Shown here: in pieces, positions 41,500-51,124 of the stretch | Layout: each line of letters opens with the position of its first letter | Numbering within the stretch: position 1 is the stretch's first letter | Assembly (NCBI GenBank): GCA_024230435.1 | Contig: JAAERL010001053.1 | Span: forward strand, 1 to 61,504 | Source of the DNA: Desulfobacteraceae bacterium | Lineage (GTDB): Bacteria; Desulfobacterota; Desulfobacteria; Desulfobacterales; Desulfosarcinaceae | Direction: 5' to 3' | Length of the DNA stretch: 61,504 bases | The notes under the pieces: model-generated | Told to the model about the DNA's origin: nothing | What the model saw: the letters and a program-made list of their open reading frames with translations, nothing else | Database searches by the model: none | Position numbers and translations under genes: made by a program

Positions 41500-42639
41500 C
41501 TAATAAAGCACTGAAAAAACCTTTTTATATATTTGGTTTAACTTCCCAAGCCCGGAAATCGTTTCCTTAAAATGCTTTGCCCAAATTAAAGGCAGTAAGT
41601 GTATTTTCTTTTTGTTATATATTTCAATAGATATTAATCCTTTGCTGCTCGTTGCCCATTGTGTTTTATGTTTAGGCTTTTGTTGATACATCCCCATCAT
41701 ATCGTAATTTTCATAGAATGTGTCAAATAATGATTTCAGCACTTGAGCTCTTAGAATAATGGCTGGTGAATACTTGGAATAGTCAGGGTTATAAACAATC
41801 TGGCTTTCATATATTGTTTTTTTAAATTTCAGCAATATAATACCGGCCAAATCGACTCCTCCACTTTCCATAATATAAATGCAGGCTTGATAGTTCTGAA
41901 TGTCAAGCGCCAGTAATTCATTATAAAATTTTTTATGACACAAATTTCTGCCAACGCCTATCCGGGCACTCTTTTTCCATCCACGATTTTCTATTGCAAC
42001 GAATCTGTCCAATCCCCTTTTGAGGGATTTTTTGCCTTTAAAGCTCTCAATAGCAAATCCGCCATTTAGCTTATTTAGCTTTTTGAGGCGGCTCTTATAA
42101 CTATTGCGTACTTTTGATTTTAATATCATCAAGTAATTGTCCCAGGCGCCATCCAGAGAAATAAAATAGGAAAAGAATTCTTCTCTTAATTGCATATGTT
42201 TTTTAAAATCTGAAAACAATCTGGTTATTATCTCTTGCGAATCTTTGTCTTGCTCAGAGAATACAACTTTATCCCACGAAACAAAATTATTGTTCAAATA
42301 ATTATAGATATGATGCCATATTTGTTTTTTGTCAATATTTGTAATGATCCCCGGCTTGTCGCCTTCCCATTCAGAAATAAATTTAACAGTTTTTAAACTT
42401 ATCGGCAATTTATGTACTTTTTGCATAGACAATCGAAAGGGGACGATTCCGACAGTTTTACTGTTTTGCCTCATTACCATTATCATCAACTTGTCAGATG
42501 GGATACTGAAATAATTCCATGCTAATCGGATATAATCGAAAGTGGAAAAAAATGATATGTGAGCCTCATCAGACAACCTTTTCCATTCTTTTTCAAATTC
42601 AAGCAGCTTGTCAATAGAGTCGATTAGTGTAATTTCCAT
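41500..42639 (-). CDS. BioF2/FemAB-like GNAT N-acyltransferase, second of three
   Basis: A 379-residue protein with the same two-GNAT layout as its neighbour at 40200-41312: an N-terminal region (HISFFSTFDYIRLAWNYFSI), then RNSYKSRLKKLNKL and GIILLKFKKTIYESQIVYNP followed by a C-terminal GMYQQKPKHKTQWATSSKGL. Overall similarity to the neighbour is low, so it is a diverged paralogue and not a duplicate. It may use a different sugar or lipid acceptor. A 187-bp gap separates the two. Confidence 0.75.
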   Translation of the reverse strand: MEITLIDSIDKLLEFEKEWKRLSDEAHISFFSTFDYIRLAWNYFSIPSDKLMIMVMRQNSKTVGIVPFRLSMQKVHKLPISLKTVKFISEWEGDKPGIITNIDKKQIWHHIYNYLNNNFVSWDKVVFSEQDKDSQEIITRLFSDFKKHMQLREEFFSYFISLDGAWDNYLMILKSKVRNSYKSRLKKLNKLNGGFAIESFKGKKSLKRGLDRFVAIENRGWKKSARIGVGRNLCHKKFYNELLALDIQNYQACIYIMESGGVDLAGIILLKFKKTIYESQIVYNPDYSKYSPAIILRAQVLKSLFDTFYENYDMMGMYQQKPKHKTQWATSSKGLISIEIYNKKKIHLLPLIWAKHFKETISGLGKLNQIYKKVFSVLY

Positions 42640-42655
42640 AATTTATAGCGCACCT

Positions 42656-43354
42656 CTAAGTTATGGTTATTTGAGCAGCATGTATTAAAGTTGACAAATA
42701 TTCTCGCAAAGCATTAATGAACAGTGTTACGCCTATCATTTCCATAACTTCTTCACAGGTAATTATCATTGCGTAAAGCATATTTTGTTCTCCATATATA
42801 TCAGCATGATAACCACTGATCATTTCAATTCCGATTGCACCGCCGACATAAACGGCTCCCGCAATGATAAACCATACCTTTGTGCGAACGGGTAAATGGC
42901 ACAAAAATTTCCAGAAAATTATCCCCAAAACAATCAAAATAATTATGGCCGGAATGATCCATGAATAATAAAAAAAACCACCCATGTTAAACGCTTTTCT
43001 TAAAGGTTCAATGGGATACTCATGCAACATTGCTACCTCATCAATAGAAAGATAGAAAAACAATATCGCAAGAATTTTCCAGTGATGACGGTAAGAATCG
43101 TTTTTTTTATACTTTGCTACAGTAATTAAAAATAATAATAATGAGGCAAGAAACAGTATAAACGAAGAAAACCATGCAGGTATATTTGATTCCAAGTCCA
43201 GGTAAAAAAGCGGCACAAAACCAAACATCCATCCATGATTTAAATAGTATTTGAAAACCTGTCCAATAATACTAAGCAAGGCGAGTATTAAAATACAAAT
43301 AATTAAAATTTTAGATATTTTTTGCGCAGGAGGCAATTTAATATCAATATTCAT
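42656..43354 (-). CDS. Polytopic membrane protein of the polysaccharide locus
   Basis: A 232-residue protein with about six hydrophobic segments (for example ILIICILILALLSIIGQVF, FSSFILFLASLLLFLITVAK, YYSWIIPAIIILIVLGIIFW). A conserved-looking YLSIDEVAMLHEYPIEPLRK lies near the middle and an acidic EEVMEMIGVTLFI near the C-terminus; acidic/His residues could be functional, but I do not recognise the family. It lies between an acyltransferase gene and a 416-bp empty region, 16 bp from the former, so it probably belongs to the same transcript. Confidence 0.7.
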   Translation of the reverse strand: MNIDIKLPPAQKISKILIICILILALLSIIGQVFKYYLNHGWMFGFVPLFYLDLESNIPAWFSSFILFLASLLLFLITVAKYKKNDSYRHHWKILAILFFYLSIDEVAMLHEYPIEPLRKAFNMGGFFYYSWIIPAIIILIVLGIIFWKFLCHLPVRTKVWFIIAGAVYVGGAIGIEMISGYHADIYGEQNMLYAMIITCEEVMEMIGVTLFINALREYLSTLIHAAQITIT

Positions 43355-43770
43355 ATCTTATTATTTTTTTTTATAATGTTTTTTAATTTATTGTGGATAT
43401 TATTTTAACAAATTCCATACCATTATTCAATAAAAACATGCCTTGGGGCCATGGTGATTTCATCTTTATTTTCTCAAACCAATACCGACAAAATTAAAAC
43501 GTAACAATACAAGCAGTTATAAAATTGACGCATGCCGGATTAAAAGGCCGGATATGGTAAAAGGAAATTCTTTTTTCACATTAAAAAAAAGCTATACGCC
43601 TGTACGTTAACATAAATAATTTGATTGGCGATGCTCAATGCGATGACACAGTAACAGAACTTAAGATGGGCGCTTTGATGCAATGGCAGTACACTATTAA
43701 TCTTTAAATTTTCCCATCGCCCTGACAACAGTAGCGCACGCAGATAAATCATAGCTTCAGCAAAAATCCA
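43355..43770. other. Gene-free 416 bp inside the polysaccharide locus
   Basis: AT-rich, with no ORF of note. A weak stem CCGGATTAAAAGGCCGG at about 43532 and ATGGGCG near 43665 with CCCATCGCCC near 43709 could pair, but there is no repeat family match. A promoter for the three genes at 40200-43354 could lie here. Confidence 0.3.
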
Positions 43771-44913
43771 TTAAGGCGCATTTTCCAGGGCGTCCTGGAT
43801 GGCATAATAGGCGGGCTTTGCCGCATAGCCGGCGTCAAACAGTGATGGATACCAATCCGTGTGCCATCCACTTCCATCATATATATGCCAGGTATTCCAT
43901 CCCACTTTTCCTGCTGAGCGCTTTTCTAATAATACGTCCAGAATTGCACGATACGTGTTTGCCTGTTGTTCTAAATATGTTTCAGAATTGCCCTGCTTTA
44001 ACCAAACACTTGCTTCGGTAATATGAAACTCCAAATCGTTGCTATGGGCCCAATCAATCAGATCTCTTAAGCTGTCTATATTTTCTTCGCTTTCCCAACC
44101 GGCAGCAACATGCGCTTGCCAGCCAATCCCATCAACACGCAGATCCTGATTCTTCAGATAGCTGATCGTCTCTTTTATCAACGACCATGAATCTGTCTTT
44201 GCCGGTTGCTCATGATGATTGTAAATCAGCTTGATATCCGGCGCGTAATCATTAGCAATCTCAAAAGCCATCGGAATATAAAGCGGGGTTTGATTTTCAT
44301 CAGTATCTTGACCGATTTTATACCATGGATTTTCCCAGCCATAACCGGTTTTATCGGTAAACCAGCTGCCGTTTATAACCGTTTCATTGACAACATCCAT
44401 GTATTCAACACCCGCTTGTGCGTTATAACGCTCGCAGACAGCCTGCATAAAGTCCTCCAAATTGGTTTCTAGTTCGGAGGCGGTCCTGCTGTCATTATCA
44501 GCCCAATTGGAGCATTGAGGCCCTATGGGACAATGCATTCTCAATACCTGACCGCTCTGGGCGATATGCGCAATCCATGCATCTGGTTGCTCCCAGTTCC
44601 AGGTGGAATTATCAGGATGAATGTTCCCCTGCTTGAAATCGTTCTCAGGTGTGAGATAGCTAAACTCCCGATTCATAATTGTACCGGTATCCGTGTGTAA
44701 AGCCCAGGAGCCTGTTGTTCCGCCGATAATAATACTATTATCAGAGTATTTGTCTTCTACAATTGTTCGCAACCTGCGCCCTGCTGGCTCAGTAAGTCCG
44801 GTTTCGTCAGTTGGTTCAGTTTCTTCAATCTCAGCCGATGAGCTATTATTACAGGACACAAAATTCATGCATACGAAAAACAGTATAACTGTCATTGTGA
44901 GTATTCTTTTCAT
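43771..44913 (-). CDS. GH10 glycoside hydrolase lipoprotein (endo-beta-1,4-xylanase-like)
   Basis: A 380-residue protein from ATG 44913 (six codons inside the frame), with AAAGG upstream and a lipoprotein signal MKRILTMTVILFFVCMNFVS ending at Cys. A Glu/Thr-rich linker follows. The GH10 barrel has FSYLTPENDFKQGN, VLRMHCPIGPQCSNW, the acid/base Glu in YMDVVNET and the nucleophile Glu in LEFHITEASVWL, so both catalytic Glu are present. GH10 enzymes cut beta-1,4-xylan and related chains. In this context it more probably trims or releases the cell's own polysaccharide than digests plant xylan. Confidence 0.85.
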   Translation of the reverse strand: MKRILTMTVILFFVCMNFVSCNNSSSAEIEETEPTDETGLTEPAGRRLRTIVEDKYSDNSIIIGGTTGSWALHTDTGTIMNREFSYLTPENDFKQGNIHPDNSTWNWEQPDAWIAHIAQSGQVLRMHCPIGPQCSNWADNDSRTASELETNLEDFMQAVCERYNAQAGVEYMDVVNETVINGSWFTDKTGYGWENPWYKIGQDTDENQTPLYIPMAFEIANDYAPDIKLIYNHHEQPAKTDSWSLIKETISYLKNQDLRVDGIGWQAHVAAGWESEENIDSLRDLIDWAHSNDLEFHITEASVWLKQGNSETYLEQQANTYRAILDVLLEKRSAGKVGWNTWHIYDGSGWHTDWYPSLFDAGYAAKPAYYAIQDALENAP

Positions 44914-45028
44914 ATCACAACCTTTATCCATATCGTTTAATCGCAGTCCTGCGTCGCATTAGGCGCCTGGTCTGCTGCAGTTGCTTGATAGACATCAATT
45001 AGATTTTCACAGTGTGAATACGTATTTG

Positions 45029-45535
45029 TTAGTCACGGTCCGGCTCACATAAGGCGTTTTCACAAAATTCAACGCCTGCCTGAGTTCTTCCGTCCGTGAT
45101 TTTTATTCTAAACCCATCCGCAAGCACATAGTCTCCATCTGGCAGTTTTTCAATAGTTTCGGCCCAAAATGCCAGTATACCGAAAAGATTAAAACTAGTT
45201 TCCTGATAAAAATCGATTGCTTTTTTATCCTTTAACAAAAGCCTTCCAAGATATGGATAAAGGCATCCATTTCGTACCATAAAAGGCGTTGAATCGTATG
45301 CTTTATACACGTCATTGTTTACTTGTGCCGGTTTACCGTCTGTCTCTTGATAAACACGGACGTCACAATCACCGCTAAATTTCAATTTTTTTAGATGCTT
45401 TTCTGGTTTGCCATAAAACCCGATGAGCTCCCTTCCATCGTCCAGTTTAATTTTCTGATCACCAATTGCCGGCGCTGCTAAAAATAAACACAAACATAAT
45501 GCCGTCAGCAGTGTAATTCTTTTTTTTCTCATCAT
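45029..45535 (-). CDS. Secreted uncharacterised protein of the polysaccharide locus
   Basis: A protein of about 168 residues from ATG 45535 (or 45532), chosen because AAGGAGAT lies directly upstream. It begins with a signal peptide (MRKKRITLLTALCLCLFLAA, Ala-x-Ala cleavage near AIG). The mature part is beta-rich and contains four or more Cys (FSGDCDVRVY, RNGCLYPYL, EFCENALC). The order of charges (KIKLDDGRELIGFYGKPEKH) recalls small envelope proteins, but I do not recognise a family. It lies between the GH10 gene and a flippase gene. Confidence 0.6.
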   Translation of the reverse strand: MMRKKRITLLTALCLCLFLAAPAIGDQKIKLDDGRELIGFYGKPEKHLKKLKFSGDCDVRVYQETDGKPAQVNNDVYKAYDSTPFMVRNGCLYPYLGRLLLKDKKAIDFYQETSFNLFGILAFWAETIEKLPDGDYVLADGFRIKITDGRTQAGVEFCENALCEPDRD

Positions 45536-45562
45536 ATCTCCTTTTTTTTTGCAATTCTCCAC

Positions 45563-45888
45563 CCATTATCTCAGGCAGTTTTACCGCCTATCCGTTTCGA
45601 TTCTTATACGAACTGCTGCTGCATGCGTTTATATCCTTTGATTGTGAACGGCATTGGGACATCTTGATTTGAATACCCGCGGTAACAAGATCATTGACTA
45701 CTTCGCTTAACGGACAAGACTATGTGGCTGGTGTCAAAATCTGCTCTAAATCGTTTTCAGTGTATGTTCCTTCTTTTGATATATATAGCTCTTAACGATA
45801 AAAATAAGAATAACCGGAAGTATACCTGGTGAACCCCGGCAATGTACGGTTAAACAACGGGTAACAAACACCATGGCCGGGATGAGCC
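45563..45888. other. Gene-free 326 bp
   Basis: No gene or repeat-family member is seen. CCCCGGCAATGTACGG near 45835 weakly resembles the small CCCGGCAAT hairpins at 1463 and 17822. Confidence 0.3.
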
Positions 45889-47160
45889 TTAACATTTAAG
45901 TATGCAATACTTGCGGCAATAATAATAGGTGTACAATAATATTAAAACTTCATAAGCTATCATTGAATAAATAACCGAATACGCCGTGATATATTTTGTA
46001 AAATACAAAATCAAGAGTAACAATAGAAAAAAAAGAGATCCGTATATTCCGCTTAAATTATATTTTGTAGTATAGCCCATGACAACCAATCCATTGGTCC
46101 CCATCAAATCGGAAATTGGATAAATCGGTAATATTAAGCCCAATAGATAAAAATACGGTTGAGCCGCCATTAATTCTTTTCCTGCTAAAAAGAGAATGAT
46201 AAATTTAGAAAATACAGTCAAACAAATATACATAAAAACACCAAGCAAAAAACTCATACCAATTATTTTTTTCAAAAGGGGTATATTTTTTGTTCGGGCC
46301 ATTTGCGGATAAACAGCTGAATTAATAACCATAAAAGGAATATGCAAAATCCTGATCACCTTATTGGCCAGATCATAATAAGCTACTTCTGTCATTCCTA
46401 TAAAAGTTCCTAAAAACAAACTGGCTGACCGTTCAGTTATTTCACCTAACGACTGGGAAAGAAAAAAGGGAAAACTGTCCTTTAAATAGTAAAACAAACG
46501 CTCAAGCGGCATGATGAGCAATTTTAACTGTTCTTTTTTAAAAATAGCATAGAAAGTTACCGATCCGCCAACAATGTGCCCTATTGTAACAAGTCCAGGC
46601 ATCCATAGATAATCATCTGGTGAGTGAATAAAGATAAATATTAACGCAGAAAAAATCAGTTTTGAAATAATTTCAATAAAGGCAAGAAAGTGCATTTTTT
46701 CAGTTCCGAGAAAAAACCACCTGGGAAATAATATCTCATGGATACATGTAAAAAATGTGATCATCATGAGCAGCCGGTATTCCATGAGCATGGGACTGAA
46801 TGAAACAATTGCCGCCAAAAAAAATCCGCAAAGAATAAAAAGCACACATTTAATATAGGTTATTGATGAAAAAATTTCGGAAAGCTTGTCTCGATCTGCT
46901 CTATGTATTGCGACATTTTTTGTAGCAGATATGTTAAAACCATAATTAATTATTATCATGCACAGCGCAACTATTGACTGGGCATAGATAATAAGACCAT
47001 AGGTTTCCCTGCCCAACACTCTAATTAAATAGGGATAGGTAATAAGAGGCAAGCCAAAATTAAAAATCTGGATAAATGAAAGAGTTGAAAAATTGGACAA
47101 TAATGTTTTGTGTCTGCTAAGTATTTCAGCGCACTTATTTTTTATTTTATGTAAAACCAT
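45889..47160 (-). CDS. Polysaccharide flippase (Wzx/MATE-like), first
   Basis: A 423-residue membrane protein of about 12 hydrophobic helices. The N-terminal LSFIQIFNFGLPLITYPYLI followed by RVLGRETYGLIIYAQSIVA is typical of the RfbX/Wzx family; GTFIGMTEVAYYDLANKVIR is the usual central signature. It flips undecaprenyl-linked repeat units across the inner membrane. A second flippase is encoded at 54703-56001, which is unusual and may mean two repeat units or a gene cluster assembled by transfer. Confidence 0.85.
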   Translation of the reverse strand: MVLHKIKNKCAEILSRHKTLLSNFSTLSFIQIFNFGLPLITYPYLIRVLGRETYGLIIYAQSIVALCMIIINYGFNISATKNVAIHRADRDKLSEIFSSITYIKCVLFILCGFFLAAIVSFSPMLMEYRLLMMITFFTCIHEILFPRWFFLGTEKMHFLAFIEIISKLIFSALIFIFIHSPDDYLWMPGLVTIGHIVGGSVTFYAIFKKEQLKLLIMPLERLFYYLKDSFPFFLSQSLGEITERSASLFLGTFIGMTEVAYYDLANKVIRILHIPFMVINSAVYPQMARTKNIPLLKKIIGMSFLLGVFMYICLTVFSKFIILFLAGKELMAAQPYFYLLGLILPIYPISDLMGTNGLVVMGYTTKYNLSGIYGSLFFLLLLLILYFTKYITAYSVIYSMIAYEVLILLYTYYYCRKYCILKC

Positions 47161-47423
47161 GATAGTTTGTCACTTTTTAAAAAACGTCATTTTTTAAAAG
47201 GGCGTGGTAAATTTCTATCATTAAATATTTTCTGGAATTGCCAATATAGACGTTATTGCGCAAAATTTAATTTTGTTTTCATCAATGTGAACCAATGCGG
47301 GCATATTCATTTCCTGTGCCCTTTGATACCTTGACAGTAACAAGCGAAAACGGATTTAAAAGACCATATAAATTAAAACAAGCAACAGTGGTATATCTTT
47401 TTTTTTAAAGCTTTAACATAGTC

Positions 47424-48614
47424 TCATGACTCTTTTTTACTGCATTTTATCTGAGGCCTCATGTTTTTTGCATGTAATAGTTTTCTATAAATCAGACGCG
47501 CTCTATGTTTGAGTTTAATAACCGGAAAGGCCAAAATACCCGGTAACGTCTTATTACATATGTAAATTTCATATACATTTATTTTAGACGGCTTCCAATA
47601 GTCATAGTCGGACATATGGGTCATCAGGTTTAAATTTTTCATCTCAGGTCTTTTACCGTATCTTTGCAGCATATATTCAAGCAGACGATGACCCGGAGAT
47701 ATCTGTCTGTATTGTTCATCGTAGCCTGTTTTAACAGTGTAACAGGAGTCTTCTGCCAAAAGAACGAATTCAACGGCAATCGGTTTTTTATCAAGCCATA
47801 GTGAATTGATTTCGCAACATGCTCTTTTTGAGAAAGATTCTATAAGGCATCTGTAAAATTTTATAAGCCGTTTGTCCATCCTGATTGCAGTGCCCTGTTG
47901 ACCTTTCCAGCCAGAGGCTTCAATCTTCAGAAAGTGCGGATATCCCCGCATAAGTTCTTTATGCGAACTGTCTGTATGAAATGTTACCTTTCCCATTCGT
48001 GACAATTTGTTTTGTAAATTTCTTATTCCCTTTTTTCTTTTTTTCGAAATCTTTTCAAACATTGTGTCGAATGGCTCTATCATTATATATTTACAGTGTG
48101 TTACGTGATTTTTAATTGACATTTTGTTGGAATAAAGATTTAAAGCGGATAGGGCAAACGAGTCATTGAAAACGTTGCGGATGCGGACGATGTCACCTTT
48201 TAACGTTTTAGAATTCCGGATAAATCTCAATAAAGCAGTATAGATATCAAATGATACAATCTCTTCTCCAGCTACAATATCCCGAAATATCAGGTGATTA
48301 TGTTCCGGAACCTCCAGGATTGTCAATCCGATACCGAAAAAGCCGATATGTATTTGTTTAAAGGGTAGTATAGCTTCTAAGCGATGCTCTTTATAAAAAG
48401 CAAAAATTTTTGTATTATCCGGCTTTTTTTCAAGCGCAAAAAGATAGCTCTCATACCATTCAGGATAGTGGAAAAAATGTTTTTTTGGAATGCGCTTGAG
48501 AAGATGTTGCCAATCTTCTTTAATTTGGCGAAATCCTTCTATGCCCTGAAAAATTTTAATACAATACTCTTCATTGACAAGTGACATTTTTTTTTGTAAA
48601 GCGTGTTTATTCAT
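47424..48614 (-). CDS. BioF2/FemAB-like GNAT N-acyltransferase, third of three
   Basis: A 396-residue protein. It contains two GNAT folds with FEKISKKRKKGIRNLQNKLS, KIEASGWKGQQGTAIRMDKR, FYRCLIESFSKRACCEINSL, VEFVLLAEDSCYTVKTGYDE and YDYWKPSKINVYEIYICNK. This is the BioF2 (PF13480) pattern of polysaccharide-locus acyltransferases. It is related to but clearly diverged from the proteins at 40200-41312 and 41500-42639. Its acceptor is unknown; an amino sugar exposed by the nearby deacetylases is a plausible substrate. Confidence 0.8.
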   Translation of the reverse strand: MNKHALQKKMSLVNEEYCIKIFQGIEGFRQIKEDWQHLLKRIPKKHFFHYPEWYESYLFALEKKPDNTKIFAFYKEHRLEAILPFKQIHIGFFGIGLTILEVPEHNHLIFRDIVAGEEIVSFDIYTALLRFIRNSKTLKGDIVRIRNVFNDSFALSALNLYSNKMSIKNHVTHCKYIMIEPFDTMFEKISKKRKKGIRNLQNKLSRMGKVTFHTDSSHKELMRGYPHFLKIEASGWKGQQGTAIRMDKRLIKFYRCLIESFSKRACCEINSLWLDKKPIAVEFVLLAEDSCYTVKTGYDEQYRQISPGHRLLEYMLQRYGKRPEMKNLNLMTHMSDYDYWKPSKINVYEIYICNKTLPGILAFPVIKLKHRARLIYRKLLHAKNMRPQIKCSKKES

Positions 48615-48878
48615 ATTCTGTACTATGAAAACCTTTTTGAACCATGATATAACTGGTTGAATTTTTATTTATTAGGAATGCCCCCCACGGGTCTGTAACA
48701 TTATAAACAAAAGTATAGCATATAAAAAATAAAGCCGCACAGAATTTGTACGTCCCTGAATACATAGTGCCGGCCAGCAATGGCTTATTTGCCCGTTATC
48801 TTCATCGTCTTCGGTATATTTGCTGACTGCAATGGGCGCGATTTGCCGGTGCCAAAAAGGGTTGTCATTTAGTCACGG

Positions 48879-50018
48879 TCATATTGAATCGGTGACTTTT
48901 TTAGTATATATTCTAATAGTTTGTATGCTTTTATAGACCTGAATCGTTTTTCGCGCGATGCGCCGCCAGTCGAATGTGCCGGTGACATAAAAAATTTGTT
49001 CCTTTGCATGCCGGGATGATAAAGGCTGACTCATATAACGCCGCATCTTATCTTCAAGCGATTTACTTTCGCCTGGCTGAAAAAACCTGTCTTTGTCCAA
49101 ATTTATTGAACGAGTGCCCTGGATATCACTAACAATACAGGAGAGCCCGTAACTCATGGCTTCAAGCAATGCTATGGGCAGACCCTCATAATATGAAGGC
49201 AATGCGAATAAACCTGCATGACTATATAATTGGTGAAGGTAATCTCCGGCAAGATAACCGGTCATGATAATATTACTGTTTTGTTTGGCGCTATTTTTTA
49301 GTTTTTCAGAATACTCATCTTCGTGATCCGCCTCGCCTGTAATCACAAGTTTCCAATCCTTTGAACCGACGTTGTTAAACGCATCTATCAGAGTATGAAA
49401 ACCTTTTTCCGGCACCAATCGCCCAACGGCAAAAATATATTTATTCGGTACTATATTCAATTCCTTTAAAAGTTCAGTCTGCTGGGTCTTATTTGCCACG
49501 GAGATCCCATTTGGAATAATTATCGATGATTTACCATATTTGGATTGTATTTCATCGTGGATATAATTGGAGATTACAATTAGCCTGTTTGAAAAATGAA
49601 CCCCCATGAATTCGCCGATTTTGAGGACGAATTTTGCGAACCCGCCCCATTTTAAATGCCGGTAATTTGATCCATGGGAGGTTACGACTACTTTCATCCC
49701 CATTAATCTTGCCAAAGGAGTAAATATAGCCGGGCCGATGGCCTGGATATGCAAGATATCCGGTCTAAGTAAAAATGCAACAAATAATCCCATCAGGGTG
49801 TGCAGTACAGCCTCAATTGATTTAATTTTAAATGCAGTAAGACATATTAATTTCACGCCTTTGTATTGCTTAATACGAGGGTCAATATATGGTTTTCGCG
49901 TAATCACATAAACATCGCATCCCTTTTGCGCCAGATTTACAGACAGATGCTCGCAATGTGTTTCCACTCCGCCCTGCACATTAGGAAATCCTCTTGTTCC
50001 AAGAATAACAATCTTCAT
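48879..50018 (-). CDS. GT4 family glycosyltransferase
   Basis: A 379-residue GT-B enzyme. The N-terminal TRGFPNVQGGVETHCEHLSV is the acceptor-side loop of GT4 enzymes, followed by VVTSHGSNYRH, and the donor site follows in YIFAVGRLVPEKGFHTLIDA and FALPSYYEGLPIALLEAMSYG with the E(x7)E motif. It resembles rhamnosyl/galactosyl transferases of the WcaL/EpsD type, but the sugar cannot be read from the sequence. It is separated from the deacetylase gene upstream (50051-50884) by 32 bp, so the two are likely cotranscribed. Confidence 0.88.
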   Translation of the reverse strand: MKIVILGTRGFPNVQGGVETHCEHLSVNLAQKGCDVYVITRKPYIDPRIKQYKGVKLICLTAFKIKSIEAVLHTLMGLFVAFLLRPDILHIQAIGPAIFTPLARLMGMKVVVTSHGSNYRHLKWGGFAKFVLKIGEFMGVHFSNRLIVISNYIHDEIQSKYGKSSIIIPNGISVANKTQQTELLKELNIVPNKYIFAVGRLVPEKGFHTLIDAFNNVGSKDWKLVITGEADHEDEYSEKLKNSAKQNSNIIMTGYLAGDYLHQLYSHAGLFALPSYYEGLPIALLEAMSYGLSCIVSDIQGTRSINLDKDRFFQPGESKSLEDKMRRYMSQPLSSRHAKEQIFYVTGTFDWRRIARKTIQVYKSIQTIRIYTKKVTDSI

Positions 50019-50050
50019 TGGTATATCATCTCCAGCCTTAAAGAATTTAT

Positions 50051-50884
50051 CTATGTCATTTTCAATAATTGCCGCATCTGTAACGCAAGCTTGCTTTCAA
50101 AGATACCTGATAATCTAACTTTGAAAACATACAACGGGCATTGTCTTATGCCAATCCTCTTCAACTCATAAAGGTTATCGCCTTTTTCCAATGCTCCATT
50201 TTCGGTCGTAAAGGCTGCCTTATAACCAACTTTATGTAAAATACGCTTAACGGATTCATTATAGTGTTTCTTTTTCCCCTTTGGGTATGCAAATAAGTTG
50301 ATTTTTGAACCCAATATCATCTCAAGATCATTTTTTGATTGATCAAGTTCTTTTAATATTTCTTTTTCATTAAGATCTGACAAAATGGGATGATTGACAG
50401 TATGGCTACCAAATTCCATCCCTTTTGCTTTCATTTTATTTATTTCTTCAATATTAAGAAATTCATCCGAATTTCCAATCTTGCCGCTTAGCAAAAAAAT
50501 AGTAGCGCAGCAATTGTGCTGCATCATAACAGGAAAGGCATTTTGGTAATTATCTTTGAAACCATCATCAAATGAAATGGCCACATGATCTTTTGAGATA
50601 GTTTGGCGCGATGATAAATTCTCTACCGCTGAAAACAAAGAAGTTATTTTGAAATTTTTTTTTAAATATGCGATTTGTTTTCCAAAGCTTTTACTTGTGA
50701 CACTAATATCAGAACTTTTGCCATCATCTCTGACACGATGATATGTAAGAACTACAGTTCGATAATTGTTTAAATATTTTTTCCGAGCAAATGTGTATAG
50801 GTGCGAAATGCCGGAATAGTATACAATCAAGCAAATCAAGTTGCCTATTTGCCATAATAGCCGATATTTTAGTTCGTCATTCAT
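50051..50884 (-). CDS. Polysaccharide deacetylase (NodB/CE4), first
   Basis: A 277-residue CE4 enzyme. An N-terminal hydrophobic segment (LLWQIGNLICLIVYYSGISH) may anchor it to the membrane. The catalytic motifs are VAISFDDGFKDNYQNAFPVM (metal Asp and catalytic base), GMEFGSHTVNHPILSDL (HxxxH), and FAYPKGKKKHYNES near the C-terminus. It removes N-acetyl groups from amino sugars in a secreted or lipid-linked polysaccharide. It pairs with a second deacetylase at 51125-52024 and may expose amines for the locus acyltransferases. Confidence 0.87.
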   Translation of the reverse strand: MNDELKYRLLWQIGNLICLIVYYSGISHLYTFARKKYLNNYRTVVLTYHRVRDDGKSSDISVTSKSFGKQIAYLKKNFKITSLFSAVENLSSRQTISKDHVAISFDDGFKDNYQNAFPVMMQHNCCATIFLLSGKIGNSDEFLNIEEINKMKAKGMEFGSHTVNHPILSDLNEKEILKELDQSKNDLEMILGSKINLFAYPKGKKKHYNESVKRILHKVGYKAAFTTENGALEKGDNLYELKRIGIRQCPLYVFKVRLSGIFESKLALQMRQLLKMT

Positions 50885-50958
50885 TTATATTGCTTTCCGA
50901 TTTTTGTATAATTTTTATTCGACAATTAAGTATCTCAAAAAAAAGATTTCATTTTTTA

Positions 50959-51040
50959 GAGCTTGTTCGGGAAATAGAAAATTTAGCGAAAAAGTGCTCT
51001 CGCGCTTTTGCTGCCGATTTAATAATTCCCAAACAGGCTC
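50959..51040. repeat. Family D MITE-like element
   Basis: An 82-bp element with inverted ends GAGCTTGTTCGGGAA (50959-50973) and TTCCCAAACAGGCTC (51026-51040), flanked by TTA on both sides (50956-50958; 51041-51043). It lies between the two deacetylase genes. A half-copy occurs at 27488-27504. Confidence 0.75.
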
Positions 51041-51124
51041 TTAGATACCCTGATTAAGAAATTAATTTATTATGGTTGTTTTTTGCTATCAAAAAAGGCA
51101 GAGGCGTGATTTATAAATTAGTCA

